From Franzmannia pantelleriensis (GTDB lineage Bacteria > Pseudomonadota > Gammaproteobacteria > Pseudomonadales > Halomonadaceae), in assembly GCF_900102875.1 (NCBI RefSeq), contig NZ_FNGH01000016.1:1-64000 (forward strand): a stretch of 64,000 nucleotides of DNA, read 5' to 3'. The notes under the pieces were generated by a model. The model was not told the DNA's origin. It saw only the letters and a program-made list of their open reading frames with translations, and made no database searches. Shown here piece by piece: positions 15,958-24,760 of the stretch; position 1 is the first letter of the stretch, and the number at the start of each line of letters is the position of its first letter. Both the position numbers and the translations under genes were made by a program.

Positions 15958-17520
15958 TCAGGATGCCGGAGGCATCACACCGGCATAGCGTACACCGCTG
16001 AGCAGCGCCATTTCGCGATGCCAGGTGGCGAGGTCGTCCTGGTTGAACTGGTGAAGGGCGTCGTGGCCACAGGCACGCGCCATGACCTGCATCAGCTCCA
16101 CGGAGGCGCCGAAGAAGGTCTTGAGACGCTCTGCCGAGGCGTCCACGTCGAGGCGCTTGCGCAGGTCTTCACGCTGGGTGGCGATGCCCGCGGGGCAGTT
16201 GTTGGTGTTGCAGATGCGCGCACCCACGCAGCCAATCGCCTGAATGGCGCTGTTGGAGAGCGCGATGCCGTCGGCGCCCAGCGCCATGGCCTTGACGAAA
16301 TCGATCGGCACGCGCAGGCCGCCGGTGATGATCAGCGTGACCCGGCCGCTGGCCTTCTGCTCGTCCAGGTAGCGCCGCGCTCGGGCCAATGCCGGGATGG
16401 TCGGCACCGAGATATGGTCGCGGAACATCGCCGGTGCGGCGCCGGTGGCACCACCGCGGCCGTCTAAAATGATGTAGTCGGCGCTGGCGTCCAGGGCGAA
16501 CTGAATATCGCGCTCGATATGGTTGGCGCTGAGCTTGAAGCCCACCGGCACCCCGCCGGTCACTTCGCGAACGCGGTCGGCGAAGCGCTTGAAGTCGGCC
16601 ACGCTGGAAAGGTCCTCGAAGGTCGGCGGCGAAACCGACGGTTCGCCTTCGGCGATATGCCGCACTTCGGCAATCTTGGCGGTGTTCTTGTTACCCGGCA
16701 GGTGACCGCCGGTGCCGGTCTTGGCGCCCTGGCCGCCCTTGAAGTGGAAAGCCTGGATCTTCTCCAGCAGCGCTTCGCTGTAGCCGAACTTGGCGCTTGC
16801 CAGCTCATAGAAGTAGCGCGAGTTCTCGGCCTGCTCCTCCGGCAGCATGCCGCCCTCCCCGGAGCAGATGCCGGTACCGGCCATCTCGGCGCCTTTGGCC
16901 AGGGCGACCTTGGCCTCCTGGGAGAGCGCGCCGAAGCTCATGTCGGAGACGAACAGCGGGATCTTGAGGGTCAGCGGTTTCTTGGCCTCGGGGCCGATCA
17001 CCAGTTGGGTGTCCACCGCAGCGTCTTCCATCAGCGGCTTGGTGGCCATTTGCGCCACCATCAGCTGCAGGTCGTCCCAGTGCGGCAGGGTGTGACGCGG
17101 CACGCCCATGGCGGTTATCGGGCCGTGGTGGCCAACGCCCTTGGTGCCCTCCTTGGCGAGCTGATGGATGAACTCCACGGTGGGCTCTTCTTGGCTGGCC
17201 TTGGGGGCGGGCTGGCCGTCGCTGCTCTGCTCGGCGGCAGCGTCTTCGCCTTGGGGGCTCTCCTTCCCCACGTCATCGTCGCCGAACTGCTTGTGGGTGC
17301 CGTCGCAGAACGGCGCGTCCTGGGTGTGCTTGCACTGGCAGAGAAAGGCGTCGCCGTCCTTGTCGGCCTTGAACATCTTGGGGGTGATACCGGTCCCCGA
17401 ATGAGAGCCGTCGCAGAACGGCTGATCGCTGGAGCGTCCGCACATGCAGAACGCGTACTCCTCACCTTTCTTCAAGCTCACTTTGGCCGGCTTATTGTCC
17501 GCAATGATGGGTTGGCTCAT
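15958..17520 (-). CDS. CDGSH iron-sulfur / glutamate synthase FMN-domain fusion
   Basis: Residues 1-80 hold two tandem CDGSH zinc-finger-type [2Fe-2S] sites: CMCGRSSDQPFCDGSH and CQCKHTQDAPFCDGTH, each with the 3Cys-1His ligand set. An acidic linker (about 80-115) leads to a GltS/GltB-type FMN (beta/alpha)8 barrel (about 140-500). That barrel has DGRGGATGAAP at the flavin phosphate region and the Cys-x5-Cys-x4-Cys motif CVGARICNTNNC expected for a [3Fe-4S] cluster. No glutaminase domain is present, so it is not an ordinary glutamate synthase. An FMN oxidoreductase fed by iron-sulfur centres is likely; substrates are unknown. The start has a GGAG site. Confidence 0.87.
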   Translation of the reverse strand: MSQPIIADNKPAKVSLKKGEEYAFCMCGRSSDQPFCDGSHSGTGITPKMFKADKDGDAFLCQCKHTQDAPFCDGTHKQFGDDDVGKESPQGEDAAAEQSSDGQPAPKASQEEPTVEFIHQLAKEGTKGVGHHGPITAMGVPRHTLPHWDDLQLMVAQMATKPLMEDAAVDTQLVIGPEAKKPLTLKIPLFVSDMSFGALSQEAKVALAKGAEMAGTGICSGEGGMLPEEQAENSRYFYELASAKFGYSEALLEKIQAFHFKGGQGAKTGTGGHLPGNKNTAKIAEVRHIAEGEPSVSPPTFEDLSSVADFKRFADRVREVTGGVPVGFKLSANHIERDIQFALDASADYIILDGRGGATGAAPAMFRDHISVPTIPALARARRYLDEQKASGRVTLIITGGLRVPIDFVKAMALGADGIALSNSAIQAIGCVGARICNTNNCPAGIATQREDLRKRLDVDASAERLKTFFGASVELMQVMARACGHDALHQFNQDDLATWHREMALLSGVRYAGVMPPAS

Positions 17521-17751
17521 GAGGACTCCATGTCGTGGTTATTGGCGCGCGTCGGGTGTCAGGCCCTGCGCGTGGCGTTATTCGTCAACGGTCGTTGCCA
17601 CTACCCATTGAGCTAGCCTAGAGGGTTTGGTTCAATCCCGCCGAGCCAACCCCTGTGATAGGCGTTGGCTATGGTGGATACCGCAATTTCGTTCAATATC
17701 GGTCGGCGTCGCCACGCCAGACTCCTGGCAATCTGTTCCAGGAGACGAACG

Positions 17752-18342
17752 ATGAACCTTGCCATGATCCTGCCGATGTCGGCCTTTGCCCTGGCGGCGT
17801 CCATTTCACCGGGGCCAGTGAACCTGGTGTGCCTCAGCAGCGGTACTCGCTACCCCATCTCGCGCGGACTGCTCTTCGTTACCGGCGCCACCCTGGGATT
17901 CGTTGTTCTGTTCCTCGCCGTGGGCCTCGGGCTCTACTCACTGCTGACGATGGTGCCAGGATTGAAGGATGCCCTACGCTGGGCCGGGGTGGCATTTCTG
18001 CTCTATCTAAGCGTGCGACTGTTGCGGGATGATGGTCGCCTGCCGGAGGACGATGCCACGCGGGCACCGGGGTTTATGGCAGGCGCACTGATGCAGTGGC
18101 TCAACCCCAAGGCCTGGCTGGCGTCGGCCTCAGGCATTGGTGCCTACACCGGCGGCGATGTCGGCCTGCTGTGGTTGTTCGCAGCCCTCTATCTGCCCAT
18201 CTGCTGGCTTTCACTGGGTAGCTGGGTCTATGTCGGCGCCTTTCTGCGCCGTTACGTGCAGCGCCCCGGCGTTCTGGTCGCCGTCAATCGGGGGCTGGCG
18301 GTGCTGCTAGCGGTCAGCTGCATCTATCTCTTGTTCGAGTAA
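17752..18342 (+). CDS. LysE/RhtB family amino acid exporter
   Basis: This 196-residue inner-membrane exporter has about six hydrophobic segments. The family signature AASISPGPVNLVCLSSGTRY lies near the N-terminus and LNPKAWL occurs near residue 124. The ATG at 17752 follows GGAG by 7 nt; the longer frame lacks the family N-terminus. Members export amino acids or homoserine lactones, and the cargo is unknown here. Its last 36 nt overlap the 3' end of the convergent AraC gene, which may be its regulator. Confidence 0.85.
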   Translation: MNLAMILPMSAFALAASISPGPVNLVCLSSGTRYPISRGLLFVTGATLGFVVLFLAVGLGLYSLLTMVPGLKDALRWAGVAFLLYLSVRLLRDDGRLPEDDATRAPGFMAGALMQWLNPKAWLASASGIGAYTGGDVGLLWLFAALYLPICWLSLGSWVYVGAFLRRYVQRPGVLVAVNRGLAVLLAVSCIYLLFE

Positions 18343-19161
18343 CGGGCTTCGGTACTGGTGGGGGGTAGCGGCCACCAGACGCTTGAAGGTGCGCTGGAAG
18401 TGCGGCTGGTCGCTGAAGCCAGCATTCAAAGCCGCCTCGGCAATGGGCTTGCCCTGCTTGAGCTGGCGTTGCCCTAGCTGAATGCGGCGATTGATCAGGT
18501 AGGCATGCGGTGTGAGCCCGAAGTGCTGCTTGAAGGCACGGATCAGGTGACCGGCGCTGTAGCCGGAGCGCTGGCAAAGGGCATCCAGGGATACTTCCTC
18601 AGCAACGTGCTCGTCTAGGTAGGCAGCCAATTCGCGCAGGGTGGCCGGCGGTAGTGAGCGCGGCCTGGCCGGCTGACCCGCCAAGTGGTGCATCAGCGCC
18701 GAGAGATATTCGACCAGCTCGCTCTGCTTGTTCAGGAGGTCGCGCTGCGGTTCCAGCAGGGCATCGGTCATACGGCGATAGCCGGCGTACCACCCAGGGT
18801 CGGCGATGACGGCGGTGGGAATGTCCTGCCAGCACGGTGTATCGATCAGTCGCGCTGCATGGCGCAGCCGAGTCAGCCACCCGGCGTCCACGTAGAGCAT
18901 GCGGTAGGCCCAGGGCTGGCCGTCAACAGGATTGCAGGCATGCACCCAGTCCGGGTTCATCAACACCAGGTGTCCGGCGTGGATGCGATATTCATCATCA
19001 AGGTAATGGAAGGTGCTCTCTCCAGCAGTCACCGCCCCCAACGACCACTGGGTATGGCTGTGACGGGCGTAGCCGACCTGGCGGCCATCCTCGACCACGC
19101 GCAACTCCACGTGGGGCATACCTGGATCGCGCCAGAAATGGGGCTGGTGGGTAAGTGCCAT
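18307..19161 (-). CDS. AraC family transcriptional regulator
   Basis: The 284 residues comprise an N-terminal cupin-type sensing domain (about 15-150, with HSHTQWSLGAVTAGES) and two C-terminal AraC helix-turn-helix motifs (about 180-275: SLDALCQRSGYSAGHLIRAFKQHFGLTPHAYL and AEAALNAGFSDQPHFQRTFKRLVAATPHQYR). This layout is common in regulators paired with LysE-type exporters. It converges on and overlaps the LysE gene by 36 bp. The ligand is probably an amino acid or similar small metabolite (inference). Confidence 0.88.
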   Translation of the reverse strand: MALTHQPHFWRDPGMPHVELRVVEDGRQVGYARHSHTQWSLGAVTAGESTFHYLDDEYRIHAGHLVLMNPDWVHACNPVDGQPWAYRMLYVDAGWLTRLRHAARLIDTPCWQDIPTAVIADPGWYAGYRRMTDALLEPQRDLLNKQSELVEYLSALMHHLAGQPARPRSLPPATLRELAAYLDEHVAEEVSLDALCQRSGYSAGHLIRAFKQHFGLTPHAYLINRRIQLGQRQLKQGKPIAEAALNAGFSDQPHFQRTFKRLVAATPHQYRSPLLEQEIDAADR

Positions 19162-19260
19162 GCTCGGATCGTCTCGCGACCAAGGAAAGAAGCGTGCTCA
19201 GCCTCGATGCGATAACTCTACGACATTCGCCGCCGTCCTTCGAGGATGCTGGCTACTCGG

Positions 19261-19550
19261 CAGCGCTGCGCGCTGCAATCGCGAATGAATTCGCTCCCAC
19301 ACTGGAAGTGGTGCCGAGGTAGATGATGGTAGTGGCCTGACCCAGCAGCGCTGCGCGCTGCAATCGCGAATGAATTCGCTCCCACACTGGAAGTGGTGCC
19401 GGGGTAGATGATGGTAGTGGCCTGGCCCAGCAGCGCTGCGCGCTGCAATCGCGAATGAATTCGCTCCCACATGGGAGTGGCGCCAAGGCCAATGTAGAAG
19501 TGACTTCAGTCACGATGAGGTTGGGTTGGCCGGCAGCGCTGCGCCTGGCT
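19261..19550. repeat. tandem REP-like array, 85-bp period
   Basis: Units begin CAGCGCTGCGCGCTGCAATC at 19261, 19346 and 19431. The first two are nearly identical over the full 85 bp; the third diverges after about 42 bp. A partial fourth copy begins at 19534. Each unit holds a GCGAATgaATTCGC hairpin preceded, on the minus strand, by TGTGGGA, the look of the GTGGGAGCG...CGCGAT REP family known from pseudomonads. A variant hairpin, GTGACttcaGTCAC, lies near 19500. A related copy occurs at 32851. It fills the 395-bp gap between araC and the DUF1801 gene, and I see no gene there. Confidence 0.85.
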
Positions 19551-19556
19551 AGCGGG

Positions 19557-19946
19557 TCACGTTAGTCGTTCCAGACACCCCTTGCGGCGCACGATGTTCT
19601 TGTAGTCCCACTGGATGTCCCGCGCCTTACCAAGCCAGCGGCGTAGCTCCTCTGCATCGATCTGCTCCACCGCGGTGTAGCGGGCCTCGGCGGCCTTGAA
19701 GCTGCCTTCCTTGCGCAGCCCGCTCTCATCGAAGGATTGACCACTCCAGAACAGCAGCCGCACGCAGTGCTTGAGCTTGCTGTAGCCGACAATAGGATTG
19801 CCATTCAGGAACCACACGGGATGCGCGTGCCATAGCTTGCTGTCGGCCTCCGGCAGGTGCTGGTCGATCAGCTCGGCCAGGCGATCACATATCTGCCTGT
19901 CGGCTGGTTCTTGCCGGTTATGGTAGGTCTGGATATCTGGATGCAT
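19557..19946 (-). CDS. DUF1801 family protein
   Basis: This 129-residue protein matches the DUF1801 (YdhG-like, frataxin-like fold) family, with the block KLWHAHPVWFLNGNPIVGYSKLKHCVRLLFWSG near residues 37-69. No enzymatic activity is established for the family. A strong AGGAGGG ribosome binding site precedes the ATG at 19946. It stands alone between the REP array and the chemoreceptor gene. Confidence 0.75.
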   Translation of the reverse strand: MHPDIQTYHNRQEPADRQICDRLAELIDQHLPEADSKLWHAHPVWFLNGNPIVGYSKLKHCVRLLFWSGQSFDESGLRKEGSFKAAEARYTAVEQIDAEELRRWLGKARDIQWDYKNIVRRKGCLERLT

Positions 19947-20058
19947 GCGCCCTCCTGCGGTTAGTCGAGTTCACCTCAGGAGAGTCGGTGAAGCGGGCTG
20001 CCATTCGACAGCCGCTCCACGAGGGAGCGGCCTTGGCGTGGCGGGAAGCGCGTCTCGC

Positions 20059-21762
20059 TTAGAACTCGCTCCAGTCATCGACGGCTTCGGCAGGTTTCTT
20101 GTAGCTCTGCTTGGGCTTGTCGGTGGGTGCCGGAACGCGCTGCTGGGCCTGAGATGCATCGCCCTGGCCAGCATCGTGATGGGTCAGTTGGCCGGGCGGG
20201 TGGCCGGTGTGTGAGGCCTGGTCGCCGACGCGGAAGGTGGCGATCAGCTCGGCGAGGCGTTTGGCCTGGTCTTCCAGCGAGGTGGCGGCGGCGCTGGTCT
20301 GCTGTACCAGCGAGGCGTTCTGCTGGGTGACCGAGTCCATCTCGGTGATGGCGCTGTTGATCTGCTCGATGCCGCTGTTCTGCTCGCGGGTGGCGCTGGA
20401 GATCTCGCCCATCAGGGCAGTGACCTGGCGGATCGACTCGACGGTCTCGCCGATGGTGGCGCCGCTGCGTTCGGCCTGCTCGGCGCCGCTAGCGATCTTG
20501 GTGGTGGTCTCTTCGATCAGCGCGCGGATCTCCTTGGCGGATTCGGCGCTGCGCGAGGCCAGGTTGCGCACCTCACTGGCCACCACCGCGAAGCCGCGGC
20601 CCTGCTCGCCGGCCCTGGCGGCCTCGACCGAGGCGTTGAGGGCCAGGATGTTGGTCTGGAAGGCGATCGAGTCGATCACGCCGATGATGTCATTGACGCG
20701 ACTGGCGCTGGTGGAGATCTCGCGCATCAGCTGCACGGTGTGCTCGACCTCCTGCCCGCCGGCTTCGGCGCGCTGCGAGGCAGACGCGGAGAGGCCATCG
20801 GCCTCCTGGGCGGTCTCGGTGTTCTTGCTCACCGTGGCGGCCATCTGCTCCATGCTGGAAGCCGTTTCCTGTAGCGCCGAGGCCTGCTGCTCGGTGCGCG
20901 AGGAGAGATCCTGACTGCCCGAGGCGATCTCGCCGGCACCGAGGAACACACTGTCGCTGCTGCTGCGCAGCGACACCACCAGGGTCTTGATCTTGTCCTG
21001 CATTCGCGCCAGAGCGCTGTAAAGCTGGCCGATCTCGTTGCGGCCGCGGTCGCGGATCTGCCCGGTGAGATCGCCGTCGGCTATGCGCTCGAAGTGATCG
21101 ATGGCCTCACGCAGCGGTGTGACCACCACCCGCATCATCGCCAGGCGAATCGCCACGGCGGCAAGCAGCGCCACCACCAGCAGTGTCACGGCGATCATGG
21201 CAACGATATCGCCGAGCCGTCCGACCTGCTCGATCACCGTGTCGCCACGCCGCTCGGAGTAGGCGACGAAGTCCTCCATGGCGGCGTCGAGCTCGGCGCC
21301 GAGGTCGGCCATCTCATCCTGGCTGCGCTGTATCTGGAAGGGCGCGGCGTCCATTAGCGGCTCGAGCCCCTCTACCACATAGGCGTCATAAGCGGCGATG
21401 ATCGCCTCGACATAAGGGGCGCGCGAGTCGTCGGCATCGATAGGCACGGCGCGGAACGCATCGAAGCGCTCATGAGCGCCGGCCAGCGCTTCCCGCGCCT
21501 GCTGCTGGCTCTGCTGGCCGCGTTCTGGGTCACCTTGAGTGCTGAGGCTGGCGAAGCGGTCCAGCATGATCTGCGCACGCAGCACGTTGACCTGGGTGCG
21601 GTTGGCCAGCGTGGAGAGTTCCACGTTGGTTTCCGCGAGCTCGTGGAGCGCCTCTTCACTGGTGGCGCTGGCGTAAAAGCCCAGCCCGCTGATCAAGCCG
21701 ATCATCAGTACCAACGCGGCCAGCGCCGCCGTCAGGCTCCACTTGATGGATAGGTGTTTCAT
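20059..21762 (-). CDS. methyl-accepting chemotaxis protein (Tar/Tsr type)
   Basis: This transmembrane chemoreceptor controls CheA through CheW. The 567 residues comprise TM1 (about 8-30), a periplasmic four-helix ligand domain (about 32-185), TM2 (about 187-211), HAMP (about 212-265) and a long signalling coiled coil. The conserved hairpin tip is [20 protein letters not shown] followed by [15 protein letters not shown]. The C-terminus is a flexible linker ending DDWSEF, similar to the NWETF pentapeptide that tethers CheR and CheB in enterobacterial receptors. The ligand is unknown. No che genes are in the window. Confidence 0.92.
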   Translation of the reverse strand: MKHLSIKWSLTAALAALVLMIGLISGLGFYASATSEEALHELAETNVELSTLANRTQVNVLRAQIMLDRFASLSTQGDPERGQQSQQQAREALAGAHERFDAFRAVPIDADDSRAPYVEAIIAAYDAYVVEGLEPLMDAAPFQIQRSQDEMADLGAELDAAMEDFVAYSERRGDTVIEQVGRLGDIVAMIAVTLLVVALLAAVAIRLAMMRVVVTPLREAIDHFERIADGDLTGQIRDRGRNEIGQLYSALARMQDKIKTLVVSLRSSSDSVFLGAGEIASGSQDLSSRTEQQASALQETASSMEQMAATVSKNTETAQEADGLSASASQRAEAGGQEVEHTVQLMREISTSASRVNDIIGVIDSIAFQTNILALNASVEAARAGEQGRGFAVVASEVRNLASRSAESAKEIRALIEETTTKIASGAEQAERSGATIGETVESIRQVTALMGEISSATREQNSGIEQINSAITEMDSVTQQNASLVQQTSAAATSLEDQAKRLAELIATFRVGDQASHTGHPPGQLTHHDAGQGDASQAQQRVPAPTDKPKQSYKKPAEAVDDWSEF

Positions 21763-21866
21763 CTGCCTCGTCCCCCTGCGATGGCGATATTCAACATTTC
21801 ATCGGCATGCAGGGAGCAGAGTTGAGACCCATCGACCCGATTACGACCAAAGAATAAGACGGAGCA

Positions 21867-22220
21867 TTACTCGTCCACTACTACCTCGAAGCCACCGTAG
21901 ATCAAGCGCTTGCCGTCGAAGGGCATGGGGTTGACGTCGGGCTGCAGGCGCGGGTCTTCCATCACCTTGGCCATGCCGCGGTCGCGTACCTCGCGGGACG
22001 GCCACAGGATCCACGAGAAGATCACCGTTTCGTCCGTCTGGCACTTCACCGCCATGGGGAAGGAGGTGAGCTGTCCATCGGGTACATCGTTACCCCAGCA
22101 CTCCACCATCTGCAGTGCACCGTGCTCCTTGAACACTATCGCAGCGTCGCGGGCATGCTGAATGTACTTGTCGCGGTTGGCGGTGGGCACCGCGGCGACG
22201 AATCCGTCTACGTAGGTCAT
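21867..22220 (-). CDS. DUF1428 family protein
   Basis: This 117-residue protein of the DUF1428 family (dimeric alpha/beta barrel-like, YbaA type) begins MTYVDGFVAAVPTANRDKY and contains WGNDVP, FSWILWPSREVRD and MPFDGKRLIYGGFEVVV, all typical. The function is unknown. The start at 22220 is fixed by AAGGAGG upstream; the frame runs further upstream without homology. It is divergent from the YbaK gene. Confidence 0.8.
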   Translation of the reverse strand: MTYVDGFVAAVPTANRDKYIQHARDAAIVFKEHGALQMVECWGNDVPDGQLTSFPMAVKCQTDETVIFSWILWPSREVRDRGMAKVMEDPRLQPDVNPMPFDGKRLIYGGFEVVVDE

Positions 22221-22435
22221 GGCTGTCCTCCTTCGTTGCTGGAGATGCCCGCGCCGGAGCGGGCGGAGATGTCTCTTCAACGAGTATCGAACGACACGCC
22301 GCGAAATCGACATCGACCAGACCTCGGGCATGCCAGGCGCTGCCCGTCTATGCTGATCACTAGGAGAGCTGCATACAGCGAAGGGAGGCGCACGCACAGG
22401 TCATTAGCGGCCCAGGCGGCCGAAGGAGCACTACC

Positions 22436-22906
22436 ATGACCATTCCGATGACGCTACGGGAGTACCTCCGCGCCTGCGACATCGACTACGAGGAGGTGTC
22501 CCACCCACGCGAAGTCACCACCAGCCGTATCGCCCAGCGGTCGCATATTCCCGGCGATCAAGTGGCCAAGGCCGTCATGCTGCATGGTGAATCCGGCTAT
22601 GGCCTGGCGGTCGTGCCCAGCACCCACGACACCGATCTCGACAGCCTGACGGCGCTGTTCAAGGAGCGCTTCGAGCTCGCTTCCGAAGAGGAGATCGTCA
22701 GGAGTTTCGACGACTGTGATCCCGGCGCCGCCCCTCCGGTGGGCCAGGCCTACGGACTCAAGGTCTATGTCGACGACATGCTGCGCCACCAGCCGGACAT
22801 CTACTTCGAGGCGGGCGACCACGAAACCCTGCTGCACATGAGCGGCCGCGAGTTCGAACGCCTGATGGACGGCGCTCCCCACGGCCGCTTCAGCCACCAT
22901 CGCTGA
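22436..22906 (+). CDS. YbaK/EbsC-type aminoacyl-tRNA deacylase domain protein
   Basis: This 156-residue stand-alone editing domain probably hydrolyses mischarged aminoacyl-tRNA (the ProX/YbaK superfamily removes Ala or Cys from tRNA-Pro). The conserved lysine lies in DQVAKAVMLHGESG near residue 45, followed by AVVPSTHDTDLDSLTALF and a C-terminal YFEAGDHETLLHMSGREF, which lines the pocket in homologues. The exact aminoacyl substrate cannot be told by eye. A GGAG site precedes the ATG. The CLC gene follows after about 90 bp, with a GCGCGCTG/CAGCGCGC hairpin (22940-22976) between them. Confidence 0.82.
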   Translation: MTIPMTLREYLRACDIDYEEVSHPREVTTSRIAQRSHIPGDQVAKAVMLHGESGYGLAVVPSTHDTDLDSLTALFKERFELASEEEIVRSFDDCDPGAAPPVGQAYGLKVYVDDMLRHQPDIYFEAGDHETLLHMSGREFERLMDGAPHGRFSHHR

Positions 22907-22996
22907 CCCCACACCGAGGCCGCAAGCGCCTCGCCTTCCGCGCGCTGTCGGCCGGTGTCGCTTGCCGGCAGCGCGCACTGCACCTACACCTTGAGC

Positions 22997-24760
22997 ATGG
23001 ACACGCTTCCGGTATCCCATACCGCCGGCCGCGGGCCACTGGCGGTGATACGTTTTCTCGGCCTGGTGCTGCTCGGTGCCCTGGTCGGCGGCGTAGCCGC
23101 CCTGGCCGCGGTCGGCTTCGTGACGATCGTGCTGTGGCTCAACGAGGTGCTGCTGATATCGCCACGCAGCCGCATGATGTTCGATCAACGCGGCATGCTG
23201 GTCGCCGCCACCGTTGCCGTGCCGGCACTGGGCGGGTTGGTTGTCGGCTTGCTGCACCGTCATATTCCCGAGGGCAGGCCTCACTCTCCCGCCGACGTCA
23301 TCGCCGCCGTGCAGACCCGCCGCGGCCGTCTGCCGGGCCGTGCCGGGGGCGTGTCGGCGCTTAGCGCGATGATCTCGCTGGGTGCCGGGGCGTCGGTGGG
23401 CCAGTACGGCCCCTTGGTGCATCTGGGCGCGACCCTGGGTTCGCTGGGCGCTCGCGTGCTGCGCATGGGCCGCTCGGACGACAACATCACCATCGCCTGT
23501 GGCGTGGCGGCGGCCATTGCCACCGCGTTCAATGCGCCGCTGGCGGGGATCGTGTTCGCTCATGAGGTGGTGCTGCGCCACTACGCCCTACGCGCCTTCG
23601 CCCCGGTGGCCGCGGCGGCCATCGTCGGCTATGTGATCGCCGCCAACGTGCTCGAGCGAGGCGCGCTGTTCCATGTCGCCGATACCGCCGTGCCACGCCC
23701 CTGGGAATTCGCCCTGTTCGTGATCATCGGCGGTCTGGGAGCCCTCGTCGCCGGCGGCTATATGCGCGCCATTCTGGACGTCGGGCGGTTGGCCGGCCGT
23801 CTGCCCCTGGCCGCGCCGCTGCGCCCGGCCCTGGCCGGCGCCCTGCTCGGCGTGGTTGCGCTGTGGGTGCCGGACATTCTCGGCATGGGCCAGGAGACGC
23901 TGCGCTTCGCTACCATCGCCGGGGCCTTCGGCAGCGGCGAGCTATTACTGGTGCTGGTACTCAAGCTGGCAGCCACCGCGCTCTGCCTGGGTATGGGCTT
24001 CAGCGGCGGTGTATTCAGCCCGGCACTGGTGATCGGCACCCTGTTCGGGGCGCTATGCGGCACCCTGGTGGGTGAATTCAGCGATGCGCCCCAGGCGACC
24101 TTCGTGTTCTATGCCGTGTGCGGCATGGTGGCAGTCACCGCGCCGGTGATCGGTGCCCCCCTGACCACGCTGCTGATCGTCTTCGAGCTCACCGGCAGTT
24201 ACGCCCTGACCACTGCGGCACTCGCCAGCGTGACCCTGGCCAGCCCCATCGCCGCCCAGCTGTTCGGCCGCTCGCTATTCGATATCCAACTGCTGAACCG
24301 CGGCCTCGATCTCTCGGCGGGGCGCGGCCAGGCGCTGCTGCAGACCACGCCGGTGGCCGAGCAGCTGACCCGTGACTGTGTGACACTGGCGCCGCAGACG
24401 ACGGTTCACGCGGCCATCCCGGCACTGAGCGAGGCACGCCATGCCGAGGCCTATCTGGTCGATGCCCGGGGCTGTTACCACGGCTGCGTAACGCTACCCG
24501 AGCTGGAGGCGGCGCAGCAGGCCGGCGAGTCGCACAGGGCTATCGTCGACTTCACCGAAACCGCGCGTCCGGTACTGCATCCCGATAGCTCGCTATGGGA
24601 CGCCATGGCGCAGCTCGGGGAGATGACCGGCGAGGCCCTGGCGGTGGTCGACGCGGAGCGCGACGACGCCTTCCTGGGCGTGGTTTACGAGGCGCGCATC
24701 GCCCGCGCCTACCTGCGCCACAGTGATGCGTTACGCAAGGAGGAGCATGGCACCGGTTAA
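22997..24760 (+). CDS. divergent CLC-family chloride channel/transporter with CBS region
   Basis: This is an inner-membrane anion transport protein of 587 residues. The CLC core (about 15-430) has SVGQYGPLVHLGA at the position of the GREGP filter loop and GFSGGVFSPALVIG at GxFxP. About 130 C-terminal residues look like a CBS pair. By eye, the gating glutamate of E. coli ClcA (Glu148) is tyrosine here (Tyr137). The proton glutamate (Glu203) is valine (Val191, after Glu190 in PLAGIVFAHEVV). Both substitutions favour channel-like rather than H+-coupled behaviour. The ATG at 22997 is preferred over a GTG at 22955 that lies inside a hairpin. Its end overlaps the next gene by 14 nt. Confidence 0.87.
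   Translation: MDTLPVSHTAGRGPLAVIRFLGLVLLGALVGGVAALAAVGFVTIVLWLNEVLLISPRSRMMFDQRGMLVAATVAVPALGGLVVGLLHRHIPEGRPHSPADVIAAVQTRRGRLPGRAGGVSALSAMISLGAGASVGQYGPLVHLGATLGSLGARVLRMGRSDDNITIACGVAAAIATAFNAPLAGIVFAHEVVLRHYALRAFAPVAAAAIVGYVIAANVLERGALFHVADTAVPRPWEFALFVIIGGLGALVAGGYMRAILDVGRLAGRLPLAAPLRPALAGALLGVVALWVPDILGMGQETLRFATIAGAFGSGELLLVLVLKLAATALCLGMGFSGGVFSPALVIGTLFGALCGTLVGEFSDAPQATFVFYAVCGMVAVTAPVIGAPLTTLLIVFELTGSYALTTAALASVTLASPIAAQLFGRSLFDIQLLNRGLDLSAGRGQALLQTTPVAEQLTRDCVTLAPQTTVHAAIPALSEARHAEAYLVDARGCYHGCVTLPELEAAQQAGESHRAIVDFTETARPVLHPDSSLWDAMAQLGEMTGEALAVVDAERDDAFLGVVYEARIARAYLRHSDALRKEEHGTG

Noticed and set aside
19198-19513. Overlapping frames encoding repeats such as CGSEFIRDCSAQRC
   Set aside because: They are translations of the REP-like array in different frames. 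Such peptides are a common over-annotation of these repeats and have no start context.
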